Below the pieces are notes generated by a model. It saw only the letters and a program-made list of their open reading frames with translations. It made no database searches and was not told the origin of the DNA. Positions 42,023 to 50,483 of a stretch of DNA of 64,000 nt are shown here, one piece after another; the stretch's first letter is position 1, and the number at the start of each line of letters is the position of its first letter. This DNA is from Mycobacterium sp. 141. GTDB lineage: Bacteria > Actinomycetota > Actinomycetes > Mycobacteriales > Mycobacteriaceae. The stretch is taken from positions 124,001-188,000 of the forward strand of contig NZ_KB908257.1 in assembly GCF_000382405.1 (NCBI RefSeq), in the 5' to 3' direction. Made by a program: the position numbers and the translations under genes.

Positions 42023-43133
42023 CAGCCGCATCGATTTTGCCGGGTCACCCCGGCCGACAGTCGGTGTCGAGTGGGAGTTCGCTCTCGTCGACGCCGGCAC
42101 CAGGGAGCTGAGCAACGAGGCTGCCGCGGTGATCGGCGAGATCGGCGAGAACCCACACGTGCACAAGGAGCTACTGCGCAACACGGTCGAGATCGTCACC
42201 GGAGTGTGCACCAACACTGCCGACGCGATGGATGATCTGCGCGGCACGCTGGGTACCGTGCGCCGCATCGTCGAATCCCGCGGCATGGAGCTGTTCTGCG
42301 CGGGGACGCACCCGTTCGCGAAGTGGTCGACGCAGCAGCTCACCGACGCGCCGCGCTACGCCGAGCTGATCAAACGGACCCAGTGGTGGGGACGCCAGAT
42401 GTTGATCTGGGGTGTGCATGTGCACGTCGGTATCTCGTCGGCGCACAAGGTGATGCCCATCATCTCGTCACTGCTCAACCAGTACCCGCATCTGCTGGCG
42501 CTGTCGGCGTCATCGCCCTTCTGGGAGGGCGAGGACACCGGCTACGCCAGCAACCGGGCGATGATGTTCCAGCAGCTACCAACGGCCGGTCTGCCGTTCC
42601 AGTTTCAGTCGTGGCCCGAGTTCGAAGGCTTTGTCCATGACCAGAAGAAGACGGGCATCATCGACCATCTCAACGAAATCCGTTGGGACATCAGGCCATC
42701 CCCGCACCTGGGCACTGTGGAGGTACGCGTCTTCGACGGGGTGTCCAACATCCGCGAACTTGGCGCCCTGGTGGCGCTTACCCACTGCCTGATCGTCGAC
42801 CTCGACCGCAGGCTCGACGCGGGCGAGCTGCTGCCCACCATGCCGCCGTGGCACGTGCAGGAAAACAAGTGGCGCGCAGCGCGGTACGGCCTCGACGCGG
42901 TCATCATCCTCGACGCTGACAGCAATGAGCGGCTGGTCACCGAGGATCTCGACGAGCTGCTCAACCGACTGGAGCCGGTGGCCAAATCCCTGCGGTGCAG
43001 CGACGAATTGGCCGCGGTCGCAGACATTTATCATTCCGGGGCGTCGTATCAGCGCCAGCGCCGGGTCGCCGAGGAAAGCGACGGCGACTTGCGTGAGGTC
43101 GTGGACGCACTGATCGGTGAGCTTGAGCTATAG
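42003..43133 (+). CDS. ybdK: YbdK-type carboxylate-amine ligase (GCS2 family)
   Basis: 376 aa, equal to Rv0433. [12 protein letters not shown] near residue 20 and the [14 protein letters not shown] metal/ATP motif are diagnostic of glutamate-cysteine ligase family 2. YbdK has weak glutamate-cysteine ligase activity; the mycobacterial role is unclear because mycothiol synthesis does not use it. It starts with GTG inside the sodC 3' end. Confidence 0.9.
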   Translation: MLSAPASSRIDFAGSPRPTVGVEWEFALVDAGTRELSNEAAAVIGEIGENPHVHKELLRNTVEIVTGVCTNTADAMDDLRGTLGTVRRIVESRGMELFCAGTHPFAKWSTQQLTDAPRYAELIKRTQWWGRQMLIWGVHVHVGISSAHKVMPIISSLLNQYPHLLALSASSPFWEGEDTGYASNRAMMFQQLPTAGLPFQFQSWPEFEGFVHDQKKTGIIDHLNEIRWDIRPSPHLGTVEVRVFDGVSNIRELGALVALTHCLIVDLDRRLDAGELLPTMPPWHVQENKWRAARYGLDAVIILDADSNERLVTEDLDELLNRLEPVAKSLRCSDELAAVADIYHSGASYQRQRRVAEESDGDLREVVDALIGELEL

Positions 43134-43145
43134 GCCGGCCGACCC

Positions 43146-43769
43146 GTGACCGCGACTCCGATGTTCCCTCTCGAGACGGCGCTGCTGCCCGGTGAGGAAC
43201 TGCCGCTGCGCATCTTCGAGCCCCGCTACGTCGTGCTGGTGAGTGACTGCATGGCCATGACGGAGCCGGCGTTCGGTGTGGTGCTGATCTCGGCGGGGCG
43301 TGAGGTGGGCGGTGGCGATCAGCGGTGCGACGTGGGCGCGCTTGCCCGGATCGTCGACTGCCAGAACCTCGGCACCGCCCGCTACGGGCTCAGATGTGTT
43401 ATGGCCGAACGTATTCGGGTCCTGCACTGGTTGGACGACGCTCCTTATCCGCGCGCGGAGATCGAAGTCTGGGACGATGAACCGGGTGTCGTCGATGCAT
43501 CGCGGCTGGCCGACGTGCAGGACCGCATGGTGGCATTGTTCGACCTGATCGGCGAGGCCCGGGGCATCCCGGTGCACAGTCGTGACATCGTCACCGCCGC
43601 GGCGGCCGACCCGGTCAATCCCCTCTACGCGCTGGCTGCGCGCGTGCCGATGGGGCAGGCCGACCGGTACGCCGTGCTGTCCGCGCCGAGCGAGGCAGCC
43701 AGGCTGGATGCATTGAGCGAAGCCGTCGACGCCGTGACGGCCATGGTGGAGTTTCAGTTGTCCGAGTAG
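43146..43769 (+). CDS. Lon N-terminal-domain protein (Rv0434-like)
   Basis: 207 aa consisting of a LON substrate-binding domain only: MFPLETALLPGEELPLRIFEPRY and FGVVLI are the family signature. There is no ATPase or protease part. It may be a substrate adaptor; function unproven. The GTG start is 12 bp after the ybdK stop. Confidence 0.88.
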   Translation: MTATPMFPLETALLPGEELPLRIFEPRYVVLVSDCMAMTEPAFGVVLISAGREVGGGDQRCDVGALARIVDCQNLGTARYGLRCVMAERIRVLHWLDDAPYPRAEIEVWDDEPGVVDASRLADVQDRMVALFDLIGEARGIPVHSRDIVTAAAADPVNPLYALAARVPMGQADRYAVLSAPSEAARLDALSEAVDAVTAMVEFQLSE

Positions 43770-43785
43770 CAGGATTGACGCCGAT

Positions 43786-44475
43786 ATGCGGGTTCTTATC
43801 GTCGACGACGAGCCGCGGCTCACCAAGACATTGAGCTTGGGGCTGCGGGCAGAGGGCTGGGTGGTCGTCACCGCCGACAACGGTGTGGACGGGGTGCATC
43901 ACGCGGTCGAAGACGATTTCGACGTGATCGTGCTCGACATCATGTTGCCGGGGATGAGCGGCTACGAGGTGTTGCGTCGGATCCGGGCCGAACGGGTGTG
44001 GACCCCGGTGTTGATGCTGACTGCCAAGGACGGTGAGTTCGACGAGACGGATGCTCTGGACCTCGGCGCGGACGACTATCTGACTAAACCGTTCAAATTC
44101 AACGTGCTTGCCGCCCGGATGCGGGCCCTGCAACGCCGGTGTGCCCCGGAACGCCCGGTCGTCATGACGGCGGGCACGCTGTCGCTGGACCCGGCCCGTA
44201 AAACGGTTTTCCGTGAAAGTGTCCCAATTGAGTTGACACGCAGGGAATTCGGCTTGCTCGAATACCTCATGCGCAACAAGGACACCGTGGTGACCAAATC
44301 GGAGATCCTGAGCAACGTGTGGGACGCCCACTACGCGGGGCCGCACAACGTCGTCGAAGTGTATGTCCGGTACGTCCGCCGGAAGATCGACACACCCTTC
44401 GGCACCAACACCATCGGCACCGTCCGTGGCGTCGGTTACCGACTCGAGTCGGGAGAGTCCCCGGACGGCAACTGA
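43786..44475 (+). CDS. OmpR-family response regulator
   Basis: 229 aa. Receiver domain with Asp 8/9, phospho-acceptor Asp 51 (VLDIMLPG), Thr 79 and Lys 101, then a winged-helix output domain (LTRREFGLLEYLMRNKDTVVTKSEIL, YVRYVRRKI). It is convergent with, and overlaps by 40 bp, a histidine kinase gene that is probably its partner. It starts 16 bp after the Lon-N gene. Confidence 0.93.
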   Translation: MRVLIVDDEPRLTKTLSLGLRAEGWVVVTADNGVDGVHHAVEDDFDVIVLDIMLPGMSGYEVLRRIRAERVWTPVLMLTAKDGEFDETDALDLGADDYLTKPFKFNVLAARMRALQRRCAPERPVVMTAGTLSLDPARKTVFRESVPIELTRREFGLLEYLMRNKDTVVTKSEILSNVWDAHYAGPHNVVEVYVRYVRRKIDTPFGTNTIGTVRGVGYRLESGESPDGN

Positions 44476-45836
44476 ACACGGACAGTGGTGCCGCCGCCGG
44501 GGCGTTCGGTGACGACGATGCGGCCATCGTGTGCCGCAACGATTTCGGCGACGATCGACAGCCCCAGGCCCGTTCCGCCGCTGCTGCGGGCTCGGTCGGA
44601 ATCCAGGCGCACGAACCGGTCGAACACCCGGCGTCGGTCCTTCGCGGGGATTCCCGGTCCGTCGTCGGCAACCGCGAGCAGCACGGCGCCGTCGAGTTCG
44701 CTCAGGGTGATGTCGATGCATGAATTGGCATGTCGCGCAGCATTGTCCGCCAGATTACGCAACAACCGCAGCAGGGCTCTTGAGTCGCCCTGTAGGTGCA
44801 CCGCGGTGATGTCGTGGTGTATCGAGAGCTGCGTCTCGCGGCGCAGTCGGTCGGCCTCGGCTCGGGCGATCGACTCGAGATCGACCTCCTCTTTGTGCAA
44901 CTTCAGTCCCCGCTCGTCCGCGCGGGCCAGGAGCAGGAGATCGTCGATCAGCACCTGCATGCGTTGGGCTTCGGGAATCAACGTCGACTCGACCAGGTCC
45001 TGATCGAGCAGTTCCGGATGGGACTGCGCGACGTCCAGCGCCGAGATGATCGTGGCGAGCGGGCTTCGTAGCTCATGAGAGGCGTCCCCGACGAACTGGC
45101 GTTGCGCGTTGTGGCCCATCTCGAGCCGGGCGAGCGTGGCATTCATGGTTTCGGCAAGGGCGGCGATCTCGTCGTGGCTTTCTGGCATCGGAACGCGTTC
45201 AGACAGATCCGACGTGCTGATCTCGGCGACCCTCGAGCGGATCGCGTCGACTGACCGCAGTGACCGCCGCACCAGCAGATAGGTGGACACGGCCACCACG
45301 ATGATCACCAAAGGCGCAGCGCTGCAAAGCAATATCGCCACGGTGTGGACAGTTTTCTCGACGGCCGCACTGCTGCCGGCGACCAGCACCGTGTAGTAGC
45401 GGCCGGGTGTGTTCACCCGTTTCCCGACGACGCGTAGGTCGTTGTCGGAGGCCGCTTCGGCCATCCGGGTCGGTGTCTTGCCGATGCCGTCGATGGGAAC
45501 AAGCGGGGTGGACAGGGTACCCGTCGAACGGTAGATGACCGTGCCGTTGTCGGAGATCACCTGGACCGCCACTACCCGCTGGTCGGTGTCCAAGAGGGCA
45601 GTGTCGAATTCGTTGAGAGGCTGAGAGCGCAGCGCACTCGCGATGTCGTGCAGGCGGGTCGTTGCCGCGTCGTCGATCTCCGAGATCAGAAAGTGGCCCA
45701 GCAATGCGATCAGCGCCGCTCCGGCGATGATGTGCACCACGAGCACGACGGTGGCCGCGACGATCGCCGACCGCGTCGCGATTCCCCAGCCACGGGGCCG
45801 CAGCCGCTGACCGCGCAGAACAGCGCGTGACGTCAT
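44436..45836 (-). CDS. sensor histidine kinase (EnvZ/BaeS type)
   Basis: 466 aa. TM1 near residues 24-50, an extracytoplasmic sensor of ~115 residues, TM2 near 165-190, a HAMP domain, HisKA with phospho-His 254 (GDASHELRSP), then HATPase with N box (NLADNAARHA), G1 (DDGPGIP) and G2 (GTGLGLSI). It encodes the likely kinase for the convergent response regulator. Kinase and regulator are arranged tail to tail with overlapping coding ends, which is uncommon for such pairs. Confidence 0.93.
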   Translation of the reverse strand: MTSRAVLRGQRLRPRGWGIATRSAIVAATVVLVVHIIAGAALIALLGHFLISEIDDAATTRLHDIASALRSQPLNEFDTALLDTDQRVVAVQVISDNGTVIYRSTGTLSTPLVPIDGIGKTPTRMAEAASDNDLRVVGKRVNTPGRYYTVLVAGSSAAVEKTVHTVAILLCSAAPLVIIVVAVSTYLLVRRSLRSVDAIRSRVAEISTSDLSERVPMPESHDEIAALAETMNATLARLEMGHNAQRQFVGDASHELRSPLATIISALDVAQSHPELLDQDLVESTLIPEAQRMQVLIDDLLLLARADERGLKLHKEEVDLESIARAEADRLRRETQLSIHHDITAVHLQGDSRALLRLLRNLADNAARHANSCIDITLSELDGAVLLAVADDGPGIPAKDRRRVFDRFVRLDSDRARSSGGTGLGLSIVAEIVAAHDGRIVVTERPGGGTTVRVQLPSGDSPDSSR

Positions 45837-45992
45837 CTCGACAGTCTGAGCCCATTCGCCGTCATAGGGTGCGCCGGGGTCACATGTCGCAGAAGCCCGC
45901 CAAAACTTTTTATCAGCGTTCTCTCATCGAACTCCTGCCAACATTTGGGCTCCGGTCGGGAAGCCAGTGCAGATCATCAGAGGAGAAGTTCG

Positions 45993-46226
45993 ATGTACCA
46001 GCCAGACAAGCCGCGCCACCGCGGGAAGATGTTGGCGGCAGTTGCCGGATTGGGCGCCATGGCCGTCATGGGTGTGGTCACCGCGATCGACGGCAGCCTG
46101 GCCACGGGGGGAGGAACCACCGATCAGGTCGCGATGAAGTTGGGCGCCACCGTCACGATGACCACGCCGCCCACCGCGCCGGAGACCCCGTTCGCTGCCC
46201 CGGCGGTGAAGGCTACGCCGAAGTAA
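45993..46226 (+). CDS. small secreted or membrane-anchored protein, unknown
   Basis: 77 aa. A basic head (MYQPDKPRHRGK) precedes a hydrophobic stretch (MLAAVAGLGAMAVMGVVTAI), then a short Ala/Thr/Pro-rich tail. AGAGGAGAAG lies just before the ATG. Divergent from the kinase gene, with a 156-bp gap, and perhaps controlled by that two-component system. Not recognised. Confidence 0.65.
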   Translation: MYQPDKPRHRGKMLAAVAGLGAMAVMGVVTAIDGSLATGGGTTDQVAMKLGATVTMTTPPTAPETPFAAPAVKATPK

Positions 46227-46236
46227 CGCCGGCCGG

Positions 46237-47151
46237 TCAGCCTTCGGGACGCTCCGCCAGGACGCCTTCGACGAATACCGACGGCACCCCGCCGTCATCG
46301 GAATCGTCGGGCGGTACGCGGTGATAGTGGGCCATCAGTTCGTCGGCCCCGATCGACGAGACCCGCCAGCGATGGTCGCGGAGCCAGGTCGCCACGTCGG
46401 CGCGTTGCTCGAGATACCAGAGTTGCGCCGGATCGGGCATGTTCTCGTCGGCCGTACCGGCCTGCTCGCGCAGCTGCTGCAAACGGGCTCGGCGGCGGGC
46501 CAGGTATTCCTCGGTGAAGAAGTCGACGCTGAATCCCTCGACGGCGATGCGGCTGTCGCGGGCCGACAGGTCGGTGACCCGCTCGAAAAGCAGATCCTGC
46601 GTGGCCGCAGGCAGGTACGGCAACAGACCCTCCGCCGACCACGCGGTGGGTTGCGATGGGTCAAAACCCGCCTGTCGCAATGCACTCGGCCAATCCCGGC
46701 GAAGGTCCACGGGTACCGCGACATGCGCGGCAGCCGGCCGGGCATGATGCGACTGCAACACGTCGGTCTTGAACTGCAGCACCTTGGGTTGGTCGATTTC
46801 GTAGACGACGCTGCCGTCGATCCACGGCAACCGCCAGGCCCGCGCGTCGAGGCCGGACGCCAGGATTACCGTCTGTCGCACCCCGTTCGCGCCTGCGGCG
46901 ATGAAGAATTCGTCGAACCACTTGGTTCGCGATGCGGCGTAATCGGTAATGGTGCGGATCCGCTCGGCCATCGCGCCCTGCGGACGAGCCCAGCCCCGCT
47001 CGGCGGCGGCATCAAGAAACATCTGTGCGTACGGGTCGAGGAACAGCGGTGAATCGGATGCCGTCTCATGGGCTCGTGCGATGGCCACGCCCAGCGCGGT
47101 AGCTCCCACGCTTTCGTTGATGTCCCACGTGTCGTCGTCAGTTCTGCTCAC
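46237..47151 (-). CDS. TIGR00027-family SAM-dependent methyltransferase
   Basis: 304 aa of a family heavily expanded in mycobacteria. ESVGATALGVAIARAHET and LFLDPYAQMFLDAA open the protein. ILASGLDARAWRL is the SAM-binding motif, followed by YEIDQPKVL. Substrates are probably lipids or polyketides but are unknown. It is convergent with the small secreted gene at 10 bp spacing. Confidence 0.9.
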   Translation of the reverse strand: MSRTDDDTWDINESVGATALGVAIARAHETASDSPLFLDPYAQMFLDAAAERGWARPQGAMAERIRTITDYAASRTKWFDEFFIAAGANGVRQTVILASGLDARAWRLPWIDGSVVYEIDQPKVLQFKTDVLQSHHARPAAAHVAVPVDLRRDWPSALRQAGFDPSQPTAWSAEGLLPYLPAATQDLLFERVTDLSARDSRIAVEGFSVDFFTEEYLARRRARLQQLREQAGTADENMPDPAQLWYLEQRADVATWLRDHRWRVSSIGADELMAHYHRVPPDDSDDGGVPSVFVEGVLAERPEG

Positions 47152-47189
47152 TGTTTCCAGTGTTCCCGAACTTCGCTCGCTACGCGGGA

Positions 47190-47525
47190 TCAGCCGTCGG
47201 CCAAATCGCGCATATCGTCACGGGTCAGCAGGTCTTCGCGGATGTTGTGCTCGCGGTAGGCGAGCTGTCCCACCCGATTGGCCACCACCGGTGCCGTGAT
47301 CAAGGTGAACAGGCCGGTGAGGATCAGCATGCCGACGTCGGCATGGCCGCGTAGCTGAATCGCGGCACCGGCCAGCACCAACAGCAGGCCTAGCACCTGC
47401 GGTTTGCTGGCGGCGTGCATGCGCGACAGTGTGTCGGGAAATCGGGCCACGCCGATCGCGGCGGTCAGCGCCAGGGCCGAGCCGCCCAGGACCAGGACCG
47501 TGGTGACGATGTCGAGGATGTTCAC
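47190..47525 (-). CDS. mrpG: Mrp antiporter subunit G
   Basis: 111 aa with three TM helices and the MrpG pattern ARFPDTLSRMHAASKP. It is an essential subunit of the multi-subunit Na+(K+,Ca2+)/H+ antiporter. The GTG start overlaps mrpF by 4 bp. It is the last gene of the mrp operon. Confidence 0.93.
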   Translation of the reverse strand: MNILDIVTTVLVLGGSALALTAAIGVARFPDTLSRMHAASKPQVLGLLLVLAGAAIQLRGHADVGMLILTGLFTLITAPVVANRVGQLAYREHNIREDLLTRDDMRDLADG

Positions 47526-47809
47526 GATGGCCCCCGCCTGTTGCGTGGTTTGTCGGTGTCAGGCACCCGGAAACGCGCCACGCTCACCGATCCGACAAAG
47601 CTGATCAATGCCAACGCCGTGAGGCTGTAGGTCACCGTGGTGTCGAGGCTGAATGCCGCCCACGTACCGATCGCGCACATCGTCACCGCCACCAGGGTGT
47701 CGAGCGCCACCAAGCGGTCCAGGGTGCTCGGCCCGGCCAACAACCGGAACATGGTGGTGGCGGCCGCGGCCGACAGCATCACCGCTGCAATGATCCAGAC
47801 GGTATTCAT
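47522..47809 (-). CDS. mrpF: Mrp antiporter subunit F
   Basis: 95 aa, three TM helices, with the MrpF signature FRLLAGPSTLDRLVALDTLV. The region ahead of its ATG is a micro-duplication that contains a 12-codon bridging ORF overlapping the ATG. It overlaps mrpG by 4 bp. Confidence 0.93.
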   Translation of the reverse strand: MNTVWIIAAVMLSAAAATTMFRLLAGPSTLDRLVALDTLVAVTMCAIGTWAAFSLDTTVTYSLTALALISFVGSVSVARFRVPDTDKPRNRRGPS

Positions 47810-47856
47810 GCGCGATCCGCCTTCGCTCCTCGCTGGCCATTCATGCGCGATCCGCC
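47804..47856 (-). repeat. 18-bp direct repeat at the mrpE-mrpF junction
   Basis: ATTCATGCGCGATCCGCC occurs at 47804-47821 and 47839-47856 (period 35). On the minus strand each unit holds GGCGGATCGCGCATGAAT, that is, an mrpE-type stop overlapping an ATG. The resulting frame 47806-47844 encodes MNGQRGAKADRA. Confidence 0.95.
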
Positions 47857-48380
47857 CCCTGCTCCGCCGCCGGCCGCCAATCCTTGTCCCGCTCGAAGGC
47901 CGCCACCAGCAGACGCTCGACCTGGTCGATCTGTCGATAGAACCGTTGCACCGACCGTTCCGAACCGACGTCGATGACGTGGAGATAGAGCATCCGGCGG
48001 GCCTGGTCGATCTCCAGCACGATTGACCCCGGAATGAGGTTGAAGATGTTGACGGCCAGCGCCAAGACCAGATCCGACTTGAGGGACAGATGCGCGCGTA
48101 GCACGGCGACCAATGGGGGCGGGCCAGGTCGGATCGCCAGCCACGCCACCTGCACCGAGGACAACACCAGGTAGTAACCCACCAGCACAGTGAGTTTCAG
48201 TAGTGACAGGGGGTGCAGCCGACCCTCGACCGGTACGGCGGGCAGTGGCAGCAACAGCGTGATCACCAACGCCACCACAAGTCCGCTCGCCATGTTGGCG
48301 ATCGAAAACCGGCCCCACAACAGGCACCAGACCAGCATCAGGAAACACAGGATCCAGAGCCGCAGCAGTGGGCGTCTCAT
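47841..48380 (-). CDS. mrpE: Mrp antiporter subunit E
   Basis: 179 aa with two to three N-terminal helices and a cytoplasmic C-terminal domain (LNLIPGS-like NIFNLIPGSIVLEID, the MrpE hallmark). AGGAG six bases ahead supports the ATG at 48380 over the adjacent GTG. Its last five codons and stop are part of the duplicated junction with mrpF. Confidence 0.92.
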   Translation of the reverse strand: MRRPLLRLWILCFLMLVWCLLWGRFSIANMASGLVVALVITLLLPLPAVPVEGRLHPLSLLKLTVLVGYYLVLSSVQVAWLAIRPGPPPLVAVLRAHLSLKSDLVLALAVNIFNLIPGSIVLEIDQARRMLYLHVIDVGSERSVQRFYRQIDQVERLLVAAFERDKDWRPAAEQGADRA

Positions 48381-48405
48381 CACCCTCTCCTCTTCGCGCA
48401 AGTGC

Positions 48406-50007
48406 TCATGGGTGGTACGCACCTCCCAGGACCGCCGAGATGTACTGACCCCGGTCGAGCACCTCGGCGGCCGACCGCTCGGCGTAGGAGAAGATCGGTC
48501 CGGCGGCGACGGTCAGCGTCAGCCCCACCGCGATCAGCGCGGCGGTCGGTGCCAGCATCCCGATCGGCATGCGCCCCACGCTGTTTCGCTCGGCGAACTC
48601 GATGTCCTCGATGTCGTCGAGCAGCACCGCCGGGGCGGCTGCCGCCAGATGCCCCTCGGGTGCGTCGGCCCGGGCGCGCCAGAACGCTTTCGTCCACACC
48701 CGGGCCACGACATACAGCGTCAACAGGCTCGTGATGACAGCACCGGCCACCAGCGTCCAGGCCAGCGCCGAGCCGTTCTGCGCACCGGCCTCCAACAGGG
48801 CGACCTTGCCGATGAAGCCCGAGAAAGGCGGGATGCCACCGAGATTGAGGGCTGGTACGACGAATACGAAGGCCAGCACCGGGCTGGCCGCGGCCAAACC
48901 ACCCAGCCGCTGCAGCGTCGACGCGCCAGCCTGCCGCTCGATGAGACCGACCACGAGGAACAAGGTTGTCTGCACGATGATGTGGTGGGCGACGTAGTAG
49001 ATCGCCCCGGACATGCCCAACTCGTTGCCCAGTGCCACCCCGAACACCATGTAGCCGATGTGGCTGACCAGGGTGAAGGACAGGAGCCGCTTGATGTCGC
49101 TCTGCGCGATAGCGCCGAGAATGCCGATCACCATCGTCAACAGTCCGGCCACCAGCAGCACCGAGTCCAGCCCGCCGCCCGGAAAGAGCAGCGAGTGTGC
49201 CCGGATGATGGCGTACACACCGACTTTCGTCAGCAACCCGGCGAACACGGCCGTGACGGGCGCGGGTGCAGTCGGATAGGAGTCGGGCAGCCAGGCCGAC
49301 AGCGGGAACACCGCCGCCTTGATGCCGAACGCCACGAGCAGGACTGCGAACAGAGCGTCGCGTGTGCCGGCCGATATTCCGTCGAGACGCAGCGCCAGCT
49401 CGGCCAGGTTGAGGGTGCCGGTGGCGGCGTAGACCAGCGCGATGCCGATCAGGAAGATCAGCGACGACACCATCGACACCATGACGTACGAGATGCCGGC
49501 GCGGACTCGATCAGGGCTGGCGCCGATGGTCAGCAGCACGAAGCTCGCAGCCAGCAGGACCTCGAACCCTACGAACAGGTTGAACAGGTCACCGGCCAGG
49601 AACGCCGTGCACACCCCGGCCGACAGCACCAGGTAGGTGGGCATGAAGATCGACACCGGCTGGCGTTCATCGCCGTCGCGGATACCCTGCCCGATGGCGT
49701 AGACCACCACGGCAAGCAACACGATCGACGACACCACCAGCATCAGCGCCGAGAGCCGGTCGACCACCAGCGTGATGCCCAGCGGACCCATACCCGGCAC
49801 GCTCTGGGCCCAGCCGCCGACATGCAGCACCAGTGTGCCGTCGCGGTCGGCAAGGTAAACCAGTGCCGCGCACACCGCGACCACCGTCGCCAGCGCCACC
49901 TGCGTGATGACCCGCTGCAACCGTGGACGACGACCGGCCACCAGCGTGGCGGCCGCACCGAGCGCCGGGATCAGCACCGGCAGGGGGATCAATGCCTGGG
50001 CGTTCAC
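48406..50007 (-). CDS. mrpD: Mrp antiporter subunit D
   Basis: 533 aa, about 14 TM helices, homologous to NuoM/NuoN-type proton channel subunits (LNLFVGFEVLLAASFVLL, SHIGYMVFG, FSGFIGKVALLEAG). With MrpA it forms the proton/cation translocating unit. The GTG start overlaps the mrpC stop. Confidence 0.95.
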   Translation of the reverse strand: MNAQALIPLPVLIPALGAAATLVAGRRPRLQRVITQVALATVVAVCAALVYLADRDGTLVLHVGGWAQSVPGMGPLGITLVVDRLSALMLVVSSIVLLAVVVYAIGQGIRDGDERQPVSIFMPTYLVLSAGVCTAFLAGDLFNLFVGFEVLLAASFVLLTIGASPDRVRAGISYVMVSMVSSLIFLIGIALVYAATGTLNLAELALRLDGISAGTRDALFAVLLVAFGIKAAVFPLSAWLPDSYPTAPAPVTAVFAGLLTKVGVYAIIRAHSLLFPGGGLDSVLLVAGLLTMVIGILGAIAQSDIKRLLSFTLVSHIGYMVFGVALGNELGMSGAIYYVAHHIIVQTTLFLVVGLIERQAGASTLQRLGGLAAASPVLAFVFVVPALNLGGIPPFSGFIGKVALLEAGAQNGSALAWTLVAGAVITSLLTLYVVARVWTKAFWRARADAPEGHLAAAAPAVLLDDIEDIEFAERNSVGRMPIGMLAPTAALIAVGLTLTVAAGPIFSYAERSAAEVLDRGQYISAVLGGAYHP

Positions 50008-50483
50008 TTGGACCCCTCGAAACCGGGCAGTGCGTCGAGTTCGTCGGCCAGTTCGGTGTCGATCGCCGGGTCGGGCTGGGGAATGTCTTCCGCTCTTTCC
50101 TCTTCCGAACGGCCGTCCGTGCCTGCTTGCTGCGACACCCGGGTGTCCTCGGGATCGTTATCGACCTCTTCGACGGTGGTCAGCCGATATGACCGGTAGG
50201 CCAGGGCCAGCACGAACGCCGCGACGCCCATGCTGATGACGATGGCGGTCAGGATCATGCCCTGCGCGAGCGGGTCGGCCGTCGTGGTGGCGCCCTCGCT
50301 GCGACTGCCGCGGATCGGCGGATTGCCCGACGCTCCACCGGCGGTCAGTATCAGCAGATTGACGGCGTTGCCGGCCAGCAGCAGGCCCAGGAGCATCCGG
50401 GTCAGGTTGCGTTCGAGCAGCAGATAGACCCCGATGCTGGTGAGGGCACCGATGAGCAGCAGAGGAACCAGGAACGTCGTCAT
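50004..50483 (-). CDS. mrpC: Mrp antiporter subunit C
   Basis: 159 aa. Three TM helices as in NuoK/MrpC (LERNLTRMLLGLLLAGNAVNLLIL; DPLAQGMILTAIVISMG), plus an acidic cytoplasmic C-terminal tail of ~50 residues that is longer than in most MrpC. It overlaps mrpA and mrpD by 4 bp each. Confidence 0.94.
   Translation of the reverse strand: MTTFLVPLLLIGALTSIGVYLLLERNLTRMLLGLLLAGNAVNLLILTAGGASGNPPIRGSRSEGATTTADPLAQGMILTAIVISMGVAAFVLALAYRSYRLTTVEEVDNDPEDTRVSQQAGTDGRSEEERAEDIPQPDPAIDTELADELDALPGFEGSK

Noticed and set aside
48190..50199. 669-codon open frame on the + strand across mrpD
   Set aside because: The minus strand encodes a complete MrpD within a full mrp operon. The + frame gives a Gln/His/Arg-rich artefact of GC-rich codon usage.
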